Notes: generated by a model from the letters alone, not told the origin. Positions 1-9,317 are shown, counted from the stretch's first letter. The stretch is DNA of 64,000 nucleotides from Tropicimonas isoalkanivorans (GCF_900112335.1 NZ_FOLG01000004.1:124001-188000), one strand, 5' to 3'. Translations and numbers: made by a program.

Positions 1-48
1 ATCTGGAGCTGGGTCTGGGTGCGCCGGGGCTATCGCCTGAAGCCCTGA
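1..48 (+). CDS. 3' end of an unidentified protein (partial)
   Basis: Frame 1 is open from the first base and stops with TGA at 46-48. It encodes a 15-residue tail ending in RRGYRLKP. Nearly every codon ends in G or C, as in the real genes here, which is the main reason to think it is coding. The tail loosely resembles the C-terminal hairpin of OmpR-type winged-helix regulators, but 15 residues are too few to name a family. A short stem (GCCAGA/TCTGGC, 56-72) follows the stop. The rest of the gene lies upstream of the window. Confidence 0.4.
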   Translation: MWSWVWVRRGYRLKP

Positions 49-284
49 TCCTCGGGCCAGAAAGGCTCTGGCGTGGCGCGTGAATTCGCGCTATGCCGCC
101 TGTCATGGCGAGTCAAACCACATACGGCACCCTTCGGCACGTCCGACGTCGTCGCTGACCAGCCGCCCCAGCCCGGGCGCGGCTCCTGTCCGTGCGCCGC
201 CAGGCTCCCATCCACTGCCCCGACGCATTGACACGCCCCGACCCCTCGGGCACTTCTTCGCACTCCTGTTACGAGGCCGACCCA
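49..284. other. Intergenic leader upstream of argD
   Basis: This 236-base stretch separates the partial gene from argD. It holds a weak 6-bp hairpin at 56-72 without a T-run. Frames crossing it have poor codon bias, so I call no gene. A TTGACA-like hexamer lies near 225, but no convincing -10 follows. Confidence 0.4.
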
Positions 285-1469
285 ATGATCCCGTCGATCC
301 TGCCCACCTACAATCGTGCACCGCTTCACTTCGTGAAAGGCGAAGGCAGCTGGCTGATCGAGCGCGACGGTCGACGCTTCCTCGACCTCGGTGCCGGGAT
401 CGCGGTGAACGCGCTTGGCCATGCGCATCCCGCGCTGGTGGAGGCGCTCACGGAGCAGGCCGGCGCCCTGTGGCATATCTCGAACCTGTACCATGTGGAC
501 AAGCAGGCGGCCCTGGCCGACCGGCTGGTGGACCTGACCTTCGCCGACACCTGTTTCTTCACCAACTCCGGCACGGAGGCCTGTGAACTGGCGGTCAAGA
601 TGGCGCGCCGGTACTGGTACGCGCACGGCCGGCCGGAGCGGACGAAGATCCTGACCTTTGATGGCGCTTTCCACGGGCGGTCCACCGCAGCCATTGCCGC
701 TGTCGGCACGCCGAAAATGACCGAGGGCTTCGGTCCCCTGCTGCCCGGTTTCGTGCAGTTGCCCTTCGGGGATATCGAGGCGTTGGAAACCGCGCTGGAG
801 GACGCGGAGGTCGGGGCCGTGCTGATCGAGCCCATCCAGGGGGAGGGGGGCATCCGCAGCCTCGGCGACGACGCCCTGCGCAAGGTGCGCGCAGCCTGCG
901 ACGCGGCCGGAGCTCTGCTGATCCTGGATGAGGTGCAATGCGGCATGGGCCGGACCGGCCGCCTGTTTGCCCACGAATGGGCCGGGATCACGCCCGACAT
1001 CATGATGGTGGCCAAGGGCATCGGCGGCGGCTTCCCACTGGGCGCGGTGCTCGCGACCGAGGAGGCGGCCGCCCCCATGACCGCAGGCACGCACGGCTCC
1101 ACCTATGGCGGTAACCCCCTCGGCTGCGCCGTGGGGCTGGCCGTCGTCGACATCGTCGCCGATCCCGCGTTCCTGTCGGAGGTCTCGCGGAAGGCGACCG
1201 CGCTGCGCCAGGGGCTCGAAAGCCTCGTCGCCTCCCACCCGGACGTCTTCGAAAGCGTGCGCGGGGAGGGCCTGATGCTCGGCCTGCGATGCCGCCTGCC
1301 GGCCACGGATGTGGTGCAGGCAGGTTACGCGGAGGACCTGCTGGTCATCCCCGCGGCCGACAATGTCGTGCGGCTGCTGCCCGCGCTCAACATTCCCGAA
1401 GCCGAGATCGCGGAGGCGCTCGCGCGCCTCGAAAAAACCGCCACCCGTGCCGCGGCCAAGGCCGCGTGA
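285..1469 (+). CDS. argD: Acetylornithine/succinyldiaminopimelate aminotransferase family (ArgD)
   Basis: PLP-dependent class III aminotransferase, 394 aa. It is expected to convert N-acetylglutamate semialdehyde to N-acetylornithine in arginine synthesis. The phosphate-cup segment [15 protein letters not shown] begins near residue 93, the cofactor aspartate lies in [14 protein letters not shown] (about 212-225), and the Schiff-base lysine is K244 in [11 protein letters not shown]. The ATG at 285 gives the usual family start ([12 protein letters not shown]); the longer open frame from 192 has no family match in its added residues. argF follows 112 bases downstream, which supports arginine rather than another class III role. 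Some ArgD enzymes also act on succinyl-diaminopimelate precursors. Confidence 0.95.
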   Translation: MIPSILPTYNRAPLHFVKGEGSWLIERDGRRFLDLGAGIAVNALGHAHPALVEALTEQAGALWHISNLYHVDKQAALADRLVDLTFADTCFFTNSGTEACELAVKMARRYWYAHGRPERTKILTFDGAFHGRSTAAIAAVGTPKMTEGFGPLLPGFVQLPFGDIEALETALEDAEVGAVLIEPIQGEGGIRSLGDDALRKVRAACDAAGALLILDEVQCGMGRTGRLFAHEWAGITPDIMMVAKGIGGGFPLGAVLATEEAAAPMTAGTHGSTYGGNPLGCAVGLAVVDIVADPAFLSEVSRKATALRQGLESLVASHPDVFESVRGEGLMLGLRCRLPATDVVQAGYAEDLLVIPAADNVVRLLPALNIPEAEIAEALARLEKTATRAAAKAA

Positions 1470-1486
1470 GCGATCCGATGCGTCTT

Positions 1487-1506
1487 GTGTCCAGAAATAT
1501 CCTCGG
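1487..1506 (+). repeat. Dispersed intergenic motif B (GTGTC..AAATATCC), copy 1
   Basis: A 20-base motif just after argD, GTGTCCAGAAATATCCTCGG. A related copy lies at 7870-7889 (15 of 20 bases identical by eye). Both copies follow the end of a plus-strand gene and sit directly before a strong inverted repeat. It looks like a small dispersed intergenic element; its function is unknown. Confidence 0.45.
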
Positions 1507-1510
1507 GGGG

Positions 1511-1534
1511 CGCCCCGGATGACCATCCGGGGCG
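1511..1534. repeat. GC-rich hairpin between argD and argF
   Basis: A perfect inverted repeat with 11-base arms CGCCCCGGATG/CATCCGGGGCG and a 2-base centre, 47 bases before the argF start. There is no T-run after it, so it is not a classical terminator. It may modulate read-through from argD to argF, protect the transcript end, or belong to the repeat unit that starts at 1487. Confidence 0.5.
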
Positions 1535-1581
1535 GCGGGGGGCAGACAGCCTCCCGGCCCCCTTTCCAGAAAGACCGACCG

Positions 1582-2508
1582 ATGTCTCATTTCCTCGATA
1601 TCCACACCACGGACCCCGCCGACCTCCGGACGATGATCGACACTGCCCGCGCCATGAAGGACGCGCGCAACGGCCGCCCGAAGGCTGCGCCCGACGACGA
1701 CCAGCCGCTCTCAGGCCACATGGTCGCGCTGATCTTCGAGAAGCCCTCCACCCGAACCCGCGTCTCCTTCGACGTTGGCGTGCGGCAACTCGGCGGGCAG
1801 ACGATGGTTCTTTCCGGCAGCGACATGCAGCTCGGTCATGGCGAGACGATCCAGGACACCGCGCGCGTGCTCTCCCGCTACGTTGACATGATCATGATCC
1901 GCACCTTCGAGGAGGTGACGCTGCTGGAGCTTGCAGAGGCGGCGACCGTTCCGGTCATCAATGGGCTGACCAACCGTTCCCACCCGTGCCAGATCATGGC
2001 CGATATCCTTACCTTCGAGGAACACCGCGGCCCGATCGCGGGCAAAAAGGTGGTTTGGTCCGGCGACGGCAACAACGTCTGTGCCTCCTTCCTCCACGCC
2101 GCAGGGCAGTTCGGCTTCGACCTTACGTTCACCGGACCGCCCACGCTGGACCCGGAGCCGGAGTTCGTGGGCTTCGCCCGCGGCAAGGGCGTGACGGTGG
2201 AGATCGAGCGTGACCCATTCAAGGCCGTCCAAGGCGCCGACCTGGTTGTCACGGACACCTGGCTTTCCATGCACGATTCCATGTCCGCCCAGGAACGGCG
2301 CCACAATCAGCTCCGCCCCTACCAGGTGAACGAACGGCTGATGACGGCCGCCGGCCCGCAGGCGCTCTTCATGCACTGCCTGCCCGCACATCGGGACGAG
2401 GAGGCCACGAGCGAGGTGATGGACGGGCCGCAGTCGGTGATCTTCGACGAGGCGGAGAACCGTCTGCACGCCCAGAAGGCGATCATGCGCTGGTGCGTCG
2501 GCACCTGA
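1582..2508 (+). CDS. argF: Ornithine carbamoyltransferase
   Basis: Cytosolic enzyme joining carbamoyl phosphate to ornithine to give citrulline; 308 aa, normal for the family. The carbamoyl-phosphate motif STRTR is at residues 56-60, HPCQ at 134-137 and HCLPAHR at 265-271, all intact. The ATG at 1582 gives the family start [11 protein letters not shown]; the open frame runs back into argD but those residues are not family sequence. It is co-directional with argD, and the two probably form one transcription unit. It ends 3 bases before the convergent MmcQ-like gene. Confidence 0.96.
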   Translation: MSHFLDIHTTDPADLRTMIDTARAMKDARNGRPKAAPDDDQPLSGHMVALIFEKPSTRTRVSFDVGVRQLGGQTMVLSGSDMQLGHGETIQDTARVLSRYVDMIMIRTFEEVTLLELAEAATVPVINGLTNRSHPCQIMADILTFEEHRGPIAGKKVVWSGDGNNVCASFLHAAGQFGFDLTFTGPPTLDPEPEFVGFARGKGVTVEIERDPFKAVQGADLVVTDTWLSMHDSMSAQERRHNQLRPYQVNERLMTAAGPQALFMHCLPAHRDEEATSEVMDGPQSVIFDEAENRLHAQKAIMRWCVGT

Positions 2509-2511
2509 GCG

Positions 2512-2856
2512 TCAGGCGTCTGGCAGCGCGGCCCTGACCTTCTTCGGCAAGGCGGCGCGGATCAGGTCATAGGAGACCCGCAGCCGGTGCGCGGCCTCCT
2601 CGGCCTCCACCGTGTCGAAGGGCACCAGCACCCAGGAGCGGTGGAAGTAGGGGGCCTTCTCGAAGGGCCCCACCTCTTTCAGCATCTCGGCCGTCTCGAC
2701 GTCCGCGCATTTGACGATGACGCCCCGATTGTCCGAACCGAGCGTGGCGAAGATCTTGCCGCCGACCTTCCACACCTCCGTGCCCGGCCCGAAGGGCTCG
2801 CTGAGGTCGGCCCCCGGCAGGGCGGCGCAGAGGGCGTTGACGGTTTCACGGTCCAT
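2512..2856 (-). CDS. MmcQ/YjbR family DNA-binding-like protein
   Basis: A 114-aa protein with the MmcQ/YjbR fold pattern: an N-terminal helix (VNALCAALPGADLSEPFGPG), then WKVGGKIFATL, an aspartate-rich middle and the C-terminal SYDLIRAALPKKVRAAL. Members have a CyaY-like fold and are often labelled DNA-binding without a proven role. It is convergent with argF, with 3 bases between the stops, and appears to be a single-gene unit. The function remains open. Confidence 0.85.
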   Translation of the reverse strand: MDRETVNALCAALPGADLSEPFGPGTEVWKVGGKIFATLGSDNRGVIVKCADVETAEMLKEVGPFEKAPYFHRSWVLVPFDTVEAEEAAHRLRVSYDLIRAALPKKVRAALPDA

Positions 2857-3073
2857 GGCCGCACTCTGCCTGTGCCCGGTCCGCCCGACAAGCCCGCAAG
2901 AAAGCGCTTGGCGGCGGCGGCGGGCGGCAGTATGAACCTCGCATGAACCGCAGCCGCATCATCATCTGCATCTGCATTACCCGCTGACATCGTCAGGCGG
3001 GCCGGTTCCTTCATTCCCTCTCCAGAGCGAAGCTGCTAGACCCGCCGGCGCTGCCGGAACGAGAGGATTGGGC

Positions 3074-4597
3074 ATGGCCGAGATCAGGCTCTGGAACACC
3101 AAGACGAAGCGGAAGGACCCGCTGGAACCGACGGTCACGCCGGGCAAGGTCTCCATGTACGTCTGCGGGCCGACGGTTTACGATCGGGCGCATATGGGCA
3201 ACGCGCGGCCGGCCATCGTCTTCGACGTCCTCGCCCGCCTGCTGCGGCACGTCTACGGGCCGGACAACGTGCGTTACGTGCGCAACCTGACGGATGTGGA
3301 CGACAAGATCATCCGGCGCGCCGAGGAAAGCGGCCGGGCCATCGACGAGATCACCGAAGAGACGATCCGCTGGTATCACGAAGACATGGCGGCCCTCGGC
3401 GTGCTGCCGCCGGACGAGGAGCCGCGGGCGACGCAATACATCGCGCAGATGATTGCCATGATCGAACGACTGATCGCTTCCGGCCACGCCTATGCCGCGG
3501 AGGGGCACGTGTTGTTCTCTGTCGAGAGCTATGCCGAATACGGCGCGTTGTCGGGCCGGTCGGTGGACGACATGATCGCCGGCGCCCGGGTGGAAGTCGC
3601 GCCCTACAAGAAGAACCCGATGGATTTCGTCCTCTGGAAGCCGTCGGAGCCGGATCTGCCGGGCTGGGACAGCCCGTGGGGGCGGGGGCGGCCGGGCTGG
3701 CACATCGAGTGCTCCGCCATGAGTGAGGCGCTCCTGGGGGAGAGCTTCGACATCCACGGCGGCGGCAACGACCTGATGTTCCCCCACCACGAGAACGAGA
3801 TCGCCCAAAGCCGCTGCGCCCACCCCGGCAGCGACTTCGCCCGGATCTGGATGCACAACGAGATGCTGCAGGTCGAGGGCAAGAAGATGTCGAAGTCGCT
3901 CGGCAACTTTTTCACGGTTCGCGATTTGCTGAATAGGTACTCCGCGCATCCATATCATATTCCGAATATGGGGCCGGCCATTCGTCTCAGGTTTCTGCAA
4001 ACGAGCTATCGCGATACCATCGACATTACCGACTACTCAATCGAGCAAGCGGCTGTCTGGCTCGGTCGGGCCTACGCAGCTTTGGATGATGAAAAAGAGC
4101 TGTGGGATGAGCAGGTAAACGACATCCTCCGAGGTTCCGATTTCATTGCCGCTTTGGCAGACGATCTCAATACGCATTTGGCCGTGACTAAACTACAGGA
4201 TCAAATCAAGCGAACCTTCCAGCGTACGCAAGCTGTACCGATCGGCTCCGGCGAGAACATTTACAAGACTGCAGAGCTAGACGAAGACGAACGCAACCAG
4301 CAGCGCCTCAAAGCTATGCTTCAGTTTCTTGGCTTCAATTTATCTGGTTTGCGGCAATTCCATCATCAGTCTCGACAAGATGATTTGAAGAGAGCCGTTT
4401 CCACCCGAGTTGAAGCGCTGATCCAAGCCTTGCTGCAAGAACGGCAAAAAGCCAGACAGAACAAAGACTTTGCGCGCGCTGATCAGCTCCGCGATGGGTT
4501 TAAAGAGGCTGGCTTGGTCGTAACGGACACGCCGACGGGTCCGGAGTGGGCAATGGGTGCGGACTTTGATCCGGAGAAACTCGAGGCCTTGAAATGA
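3074..4597 (+). CDS. cysS: Cysteinyl-tRNA synthetase (mosaic gene)
   Basis: Class Ia synthetase charging tRNA-Cys; 507 aa from the ATG at 3074 (a TTG two codons earlier is possible). Zinc ligand C31 lies in YVCGPTVY, the HIGH-equivalent HMGN is at 40-43 and KMSKS at 271-275. The catalytic half has very high GC. Just after KMSKS (from about 3915) the composition drops to roughly 50% GC and codon use changes, and this persists to the stop and into the spacer. The C-terminal helical and anticodon-binding part begins with [19 protein letters not shown], unlike the usual Rhodobacterales continuation as I remember it. The frame is intact, so the product is probably functional. The simplest reading is homologous replacement of the 3' third by foreign cysS DNA. 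Confidence 0.93.
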   Translation: MAEIRLWNTKTKRKDPLEPTVTPGKVSMYVCGPTVYDRAHMGNARPAIVFDVLARLLRHVYGPDNVRYVRNLTDVDDKIIRRAEESGRAIDEITEETIRWYHEDMAALGVLPPDEEPRATQYIAQMIAMIERLIASGHAYAAEGHVLFSVESYAEYGALSGRSVDDMIAGARVEVAPYKKNPMDFVLWKPSEPDLPGWDSPWGRGRPGWHIECSAMSEALLGESFDIHGGGNDLMFPHHENEIAQSRCAHPGSDFARIWMHNEMLQVEGKKMSKSLGNFFTVRDLLNRYSAHPYHIPNMGPAIRLRFLQTSYRDTIDITDYSIEQAAVWLGRAYAALDDEKELWDEQVNDILRGSDFIAALADDLNTHLAVTKLQDQIKRTFQRTQAVPIGSGENIYKTAELDEDERNQQRLKAMLQFLGFNLSGLRQFHHQSRQDDLKRAVSTRVEALIQALLQERQKARQNKDFARADQLRDGFKEAGLVVTDTPTGPEWAMGADFDPEKLEALK

Positions 4598-4690
4598 AGA
4601 CGTGGAAAGAGACAGCCAAGGCCTTTGGTCGGGCGCTGCCCTTTCGTCAGTGTGACAGCCCGGCGTCGGTACGGGTGGCAATGTCGGAAT

Positions 4691-4714
4691 GGGTATTTGT
4701 GGACCAACAAGAAG
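4691..4714 (+). repeat. Dispersed 22-nt motif A, variant next to cimA start
   Basis: GGGTATTTG...CCAACAAGAAG (24 bases here, two more than the other copies), ending 10 bases before the cimA ATG. The purine-rich end (AACAAGAAGAGG) overlaps the place where a ribosome binding site is expected. Other copies lie at 12627-12648, 25094-25115 and the paired 29877-29898/29918-29939. Confidence 0.5.
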
Positions 4715-4724
4715 AGGCCACCCA

Positions 4725-6350
4725 ATGAGCAAGGAACGGCTTTACCTGTTCGACACGACCTTGCGGGACGGGCAGCAGACGCAAGGGGTGCAGTTCAGCC
4801 TTGAGGACAAGTACGAGATCGCGCAGGCGTTGGACGACCTGGGCATCGACTACATCGAGGGCGGCTGGCCCGGGGCAAACCCCACGGACAGCGAGTTCTT
4901 CGACAAGGCGCCGGAGATGCGGAACGCGACGTTCCTCGCCTTTGGGATGACCAAGCGGGCCGGGCGGTCTGCAGCCAATGACGAGGTGCTTGCGGGCGTG
5001 GTGAATGCGGGGACGCCCGCGGTCTGTCTCGTGGGCAAGAGCCACGATTTCCACGTGACCACCGCGCTCGGAGTGACGCTGGACGAGAACGTGGCTGCCA
5101 TTGCCGACAGTCTGTCCCATCTGGTGGGCCTCGGCCGCGAAGCGATGTACGACGCCGAGCATTTCTTCGACGGCTACAAGGCGAACCCGGAGTATGCGCT
5201 CGCTTGCCTGCATGCGGCGCTGGAGGCCGGGGCACGCTGGGTGGTGCTGTGCGACACCAACGGCGGCACGCTCCCGGCGGAGATCTATGCCATCACGAAG
5301 GCGGTGATCGATAGCGGCGTGCCGGGGGACAGGCTCGGCATCCATACCCACAACGACACGGGCAATGCCGTCGCGGGCTCGCTTGCGGCCATCGACGCCG
5401 GGGCGCGGCAGGTGCAGGGCACGCTCAACGGGTTGGGGGAGCGTTGTGGAAATGCCAACCTGATCACCCTGATCCCGACGCTTTTGTTGAAGGAGCCTTA
5501 TGCGAGCCGGTTCGAGACGGGCATCAGCCGGGACGGACTGGCGCGGCTCACCCGGGTCAGCCGCATGATGGATGACGTGCTGAACCGCGTGCCTTTCCGA
5601 AGCGCGCCCTATGTCGGCGCGTCTGCTTTCGCGCACAAGGCGGGGCTGCATGCGTCGGCGATGCTGAAGGACCCTTCGACCTACGAGCACATCGACCCGG
5701 CGCTCGTGGGCAACGCCCGTATCATTCCGATGTCCAACCAGGCGGGCCAGTCGAACCTGCGCAAGCGCCTCGCGGATGCCGGGATCGAGGTCGCGAAAGG
5801 TGACCCTGCTCTCGGGCGCATCCTCGACCTGGTGAAGGCGCGGGAGTCGGCGGGTTACTCCTACGACACGGCGCAGGCGAGCTTCGAGATCTTGGCGCGG
5901 CGGGAACTGGGGCAACTGCCGTCGTTCTTCCGGATAGACCGCTACAGGGTCGTCGTAGAGCGGCGGAAGAACCGGCTGGGAGAAACGATTTCGCTGTCGG
6001 AGGCGGTGGTGGTGCTCTGGATCGGCGACGAGAAGCGGCTGTCGGTGTCGGAATCGCTGGACCCGAGCGGTTCGGACCGCGGCCCGGTCAACGCGCTTTC
6101 GCGCGCGCTGGCGAAGGACCTCGGGCCGCTTCAGCCCTATATCGAGGACATGAAGCTGGTCGACTTCAAGGTGCGGATCACCAACGGTGGCACGGAGGCC
6201 GTGACCCGTGTCATCATAGACAGCGAGGACAGCGCCGGGCGGCGGTGGTCGACGGTGGGTGTGTCTGCCAACATAGTGGATGCCTCGTTCGAGGCGCTGC
6301 TGGAAGCGGTCCAGTGGAAACTGCTGCGGGACGGCGCGCCCGCGGCCTGA
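4725..6350 (+). CDS. cimA: Citramalate synthase (CimA type)
   Basis: DRE-TIM metallolyase of the LeuA/CimA family, 541 aa. It is expected to condense acetyl-CoA with pyruvate to (R)-citramalate, the first step of the threonine-independent route to isoleucine. The metal and substrate motif DTTLRDGQQTQG begins at residue 10, and the metal ligands HTHND start at H207. A C-terminal LeuA-type regulatory domain (about 390-530) suggests feedback control, likely by isoleucine. The ATG at 4725 fits the family start SKERLYLFDTTLRDG. The methyltransferase follows after 10 bases. Confidence 0.9.
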   Translation: MSKERLYLFDTTLRDGQQTQGVQFSLEDKYEIAQALDDLGIDYIEGGWPGANPTDSEFFDKAPEMRNATFLAFGMTKRAGRSAANDEVLAGVVNAGTPAVCLVGKSHDFHVTTALGVTLDENVAAIADSLSHLVGLGREAMYDAEHFFDGYKANPEYALACLHAALEAGARWVVLCDTNGGTLPAEIYAITKAVIDSGVPGDRLGIHTHNDTGNAVAGSLAAIDAGARQVQGTLNGLGERCGNANLITLIPTLLLKEPYASRFETGISRDGLARLTRVSRMMDDVLNRVPFRSAPYVGASAFAHKAGLHASAMLKDPSTYEHIDPALVGNARIIPMSNQAGQSNLRKRLADAGIEVAKGDPALGRILDLVKARESAGYSYDTAQASFEILARRELGQLPSFFRIDRYRVVVERRKNRLGETISLSEAVVVLWIGDEKRLSVSESLDPSGSDRGPVNALSRALAKDLGPLQPYIEDMKLVDFKVRITNGGTEAVTRVIIDSEDSAGRRWSTVGVSANIVDASFEALLEAVQWKLLRDGAPAA

Positions 6351-6360
6351 GGAGCAATCG

Positions 6361-7080
6361 ATGGATTGGGAGGCGTTCTCCACCCTGCATGACGGTCTCG
6401 ACCGCGAGGGGCCGGGGTGCGCGGACGACGTGCGGTGGGCTGTCGGCATGGCCGGAACGCATGGCGAGGCGCGGGTGCTGGATGCCGGCTGTGGGCCGGG
6501 TGCCGATACTGAGACGCTGGCGCACGAATTGCCGGAGGCCTGGATCGACGCGGTCGATTTACATGCCCCCTTCGCCGCGGCCACCGCGGCCCGGTGTTCC
6601 CGATTCGGCCCGCGTGTGAAAGCCTGGCAGGGCGATATGGCGAAGGTTGCCGGTCCTTACGATCTGATCTGGTGTGCCGGGGCGATGTACTTCCTGGGCG
6701 TGACCGAGGGGCTCGGGGCTTTCCGGGGCATGCTCACCCGTGCCGGGCGGGTCGCCTTCTCCGAGCCAGTGCTGCTGTCGGACAAGGAGCCGCCGGAGGT
6801 TCATGCGTTCTGGAGCGACTACCCACAGATCACCGACCGGGCAGGCGTCGAAGACAGGATTGCGGCTGCGGGGTATCGCACCCTGGGCACGCGGCTCGTG
6901 ATTGGCGCACCGTGGGAAGCCTATTACGCCCCGCTCGAACGTCGCATCGCGGACTTGCGGTCGGCCGGACCTTCCTCTGCGCTCGACGCGGCACTGAAGC
7001 GGGAGGAGGCGGAAATCGCGGCGTGGCGTGCGGCGCCGGATCGGATCGCCTACCTTCTCTCGGTCGTGGAACCCGCATGA
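6361..7080 (+). CDS. Class I SAM-dependent methyltransferase
   Basis: A 239-aa soluble protein with the SAM-binding motif VLDAGCGPGADTETL (about 39-53) and a motif II-like DLIWCAGAMYFLG near 101-113. The substrate cannot be told. A good ribosome site (AGGAG) precedes the ATG at 6361. The stop overlaps the next gene's start (ATGA), so the two are probably translationally coupled, and cimA is only 10 bases upstream. The start lies well downstream of the beginning of the open frame, whose extra codons overlap cimA. Confidence 0.85.
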   Translation: MDWEAFSTLHDGLDREGPGCADDVRWAVGMAGTHGEARVLDAGCGPGADTETLAHELPEAWIDAVDLHAPFAAATAARCSRFGPRVKAWQGDMAKVAGPYDLIWCAGAMYFLGVTEGLGAFRGMLTRAGRVAFSEPVLLSDKEPPEVHAFWSDYPQITDRAGVEDRIAAAGYRTLGTRLVIGAPWEAYYAPLERRIADLRSAGPSSALDAALKREEAEIAAWRAAPDRIAYLLSVVEPA

Positions 7081-7847
7081 GCCTTGCCACCTGTGCAGAG
7101 ATCGTCCAGAGGGGCGACCCGGATCGCTTTCTGTCCGCGATGGCCGCCCCGATTGAGGCGCGCTCCGTGCTTTTGCCGCTCTACGCCTTCAACGTGGAGG
7201 TCGCACGTTTACCATGGATCAGCCCGGAGCCGATGATCTGCGAGATGCGGCTGCAATGGTGGCGCGACACACTGGCCCGGATTGGCGATGGCGAGACGGT
7301 GGCAGCGCATGACGTCGCGGCGCCTCTGGCGCGTGTGGTGCACGACCGGCACGTGCCGATGGATGTTCTGGACCGGCTGGTCGTGGCCCGCCAGTGGGAC
7401 ATATACCGCGACCCGTTCGAGAACGACGCCGCGTTGCATGACTACATCGATGCAACGGCTGCCGGCCTAACATGGGCTGCGGCCTTGGCGCTCGGTGCGC
7501 CGGCCGATGGGGAGCCGGCAATCCGGGATGCAGGCTGGGCGGCAGGGCTGGCGACGTATCTGCGCGCGGTTCCCGAGCTCACGGCACGGGGCCGAAAACC
7601 GCTTCCGAACGCGCAACCAGAAGCGGTCGCGCAATTGGCCCGCCTGGGTCTGAACCGGCTGAAGGCCGCCCGGCGCGCGGAAATTCCACGTGCGGCCTAT
7701 CCGGCCCTGCGCGCGGGCTGGCGCGCGGGAGAGACTCTTTCCAGAGCCCATAAAGCGCCAATACGCGTCCCCCAGGGGTCGCTGGCGGAAAGCGAATTCT
7801 CCCGCCGCGCGGGGCTGATGTGGCGAACAGCTCTCGGCCGCTGGTAA
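7077..7847 (+). CDS. Squalene/phytoene synthase-fold protein, NDUFAF6-like
   Basis: A 256-aa protein of the squalene/phytoene synthase superfamily (LLPLYAFNVEVARL, then MRLQWWRDTL, then YLRAVPELTARGRKPLP). Catalytic members carry two Asp-rich motifs for Mg-diphosphate. Here the first site reads FNVEVARL and the second lacks the Asp pair, so prenyl transfer is unlikely. The pattern fits the NDUFAF6 group, implicated in respiratory complex I assembly in mitochondria and widespread in alphaproteobacteria. It overlaps the methyltransferase stop by 4 bases. Carotenoid or hopanoid synthesis seems unlikely because no such genes are nearby. Confidence 0.75.
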   Translation: MSLATCAEIVQRGDPDRFLSAMAAPIEARSVLLPLYAFNVEVARLPWISPEPMICEMRLQWWRDTLARIGDGETVAAHDVAAPLARVVHDRHVPMDVLDRLVVARQWDIYRDPFENDAALHDYIDATAAGLTWAAALALGAPADGEPAIRDAGWAAGLATYLRAVPELTARGRKPLPNAQPEAVAQLARLGLNRLKAARRAEIPRAAYPALRAGWRAGETLSRAHKAPIRVPQGSLAESEFSRRAGLMWRTALGRW

Positions 7848-7869
7848 GGTCGCGCCGCAAACTCTTCTG

Positions 7870-7889
7870 GTGTCTGAAAATATCCCCGC
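7870..7889 (+). repeat. Dispersed intergenic motif B, copy 2
   Basis: GTGTCTGAAAATATCCCCGC, related to 1487-1506. It lies 22 bases past a plus-strand stop and 8 bases before a perfect palindrome, the same arrangement as copy 1. Confidence 0.45.
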
Positions 7890-7897
7890 CGGAGGCA

Positions 7898-7919
7898 CGA
7901 ATTTTCGGCCGAAAATTCG
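7898..7919. terminator. Perfect 22-nt palindrome between convergent genes
   Basis: CGAATTTTCGG and its exact complement, centred at 7908/7909, in the 98-base gap between the convergent NDUFAF6-like gene and the MFS gene. The symmetrical T and A runs on the arms fit a bidirectional transcription end site. A similar but imperfect hairpin follows iscR at 18459-18480. Confidence 0.5.
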
Positions 7920-7945
7920 CCGCGCGCCAGAGGCGTGCGTCCCTG

Positions 7946-9163
7946 TCACTCCTCAGGTTTGAGGGTCAGCCAGATCAGCGCGCCGCCCGCGAGCGCCAGG
8001 AAGGGAACCATGGCGAGGTTGACGGAGACCCATCCTTGCTGGGCGTCTCCGCCTGTACAATTCATCAACCCGCCGGAGACCAGCGACGCAAGCGCCACCA
8101 TGCCGAAGACCAGCATGTCGTTCATCCCCTGCACTCGCCCTGCTTCCGCAGGGGAATGAGCCTCCGACAGCATAGCCGTGGCGCCGATGAAGCCGAAGTT
8201 CCAGCCGATGCCAAGCAGGATCAGGGCGAGGTAGAAATTTCCCAGGTCAACGCCCGACAGGGCCACAACGCCCGACCCGGCAAGAATGACAAGCCCGAAG
8301 GAAATGATCGGGCGCGTCCCGAACCGGGCAAGCAGGTGCCCTGTGAAGAAGGACGGGGCAAACATCGCCAAGACATGGGCGGTGATGACGAACCCGGCCG
8401 TATCCGTCTCGTAGCCGCAACCCACCACCGCAAGCGGCGTGGAGGTCATCACCAGGCTCATCAAAGCGTAGGAGACCATGCCACAGATGATCGCGACGAG
8501 GATCACCGGGTCGCGCAACAATTCCATTCGGCTGCGTCCGGTCGGTGTGCCGGCAACCGGGCGCGGAGGGGTGGGGATGTCGAGGAAGACGAACAGGACC
8601 ATGCCGATCAGGCAGATGGCGATGGCGGCATAGTACGTGCCGAGGAAGGGCACCACGTAGGCATCGGCGAGCTGGGTACCGAGCGTCGGCCCGATGACCG
8701 CCGAGACGAGACCCGATGCCATCACGTAGGAAATTGCCTTTGGCCGAAACGCATCCGATGCCGTATCGGCGGCGGCGAACCTGTAAAAGCCTTGGGCCGA
8801 GATGTAGATGCCGCTGATGAAGGACCCGAGCAGGAACAGACCGAAGCTGTCGAGCCAGAGCGCCCGGGCCGAGATCGCCGCGCCAAGCGCCCCGCCGATC
8901 GCGCCAACGAAGAAGCCCGTACGCCGACCGGCCACCTGCATGAGCGAGGCAAGCCAGGGCGCCGTCACCATCGAACCGATCACGATCATGGAAAGCGGCA
9001 GCGTGCCGAGGCACGGGTTTGGCGCCACCATCACGCCGGCCAGACCGGCCACGGTGGAGATCATCACCATCTGCGACCCGAGAACGGCCTGGGCCGCCAC
9101 GAGAATCCACACGTTGCGCCGGGCGCGGGAATCGTCTTCGGGTTGGATCGCATTGTCTGCCAT
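7946..9163 (-). CDS. Major facilitator superfamily transporter
   Basis: About 405 aa with roughly 12 hydrophobic segments. MFS features include the loop after helix 2 (MQVAGRRTGFFVG, a motif A variant) and a long central loop near DIPTPPRPVAGTP. I set the start at MADNAIQPED; a start 12 codons further up (MPFIRNGG) is possible, and neither has a strong ribosome site. The substrate is unknown; the fold resembles drug/H+ antiporters of the YbfB/NNP-like kind. It is a single gene, divergent from the glycosylase (154 bases between starts) and convergent with the NDUFAF6-like gene. Confidence 0.85.
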   Translation of the reverse strand: MADNAIQPEDDSRARRNVWILVAAQAVLGSQMVMISTVAGLAGVMVAPNPCLGTLPLSMIVIGSMVTAPWLASLMQVAGRRTGFFVGAIGGALGAAISARALWLDSFGLFLLGSFISGIYISAQGFYRFAAADTASDAFRPKAISYVMASGLVSAVIGPTLGTQLADAYVVPFLGTYYAAIAICLIGMVLFVFLDIPTPPRPVAGTPTGRSRMELLRDPVILVAIICGMVSYALMSLVMTSTPLAVVGCGYETDTAGFVITAHVLAMFAPSFFTGHLLARFGTRPIISFGLVILAGSGVVALSGVDLGNFYLALILLGIGWNFGFIGATAMLSEAHSPAEAGRVQGMNDMLVFGMVALASLVSGGLMNCTGGDAQQGWVSVNLAMVPFLALAGGALIWLTLKPEE

Positions 9164-9317
9164 GATCTCGCCCATGCCCCCGTTTCGGATGAAGGGCAAG
9201 AGGCCTCATTCCCGTCCGGGCCGGGAATCCGATTGCCCCGATCCCGCTGGGCAGTAGGGTCGAAGGCGGACGGGCGCGGCACGCGCGATGTGCCGCTCGC
9301 AGGAGAGACATGACGCC

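Noticed and set aside
30-1526. A 498-codon minus-strand frame opposite argD
   Set aside because: ArgD motifs and start fit the plus strand; the antisense translation shows no recognisable fold.
7077-7847. Possible carotenoid or hopanoid synthase
   Set aside because: The fold matches, but the Asp-rich catalytic motifs are missing and no carotenoid or hopanoid genes are near.
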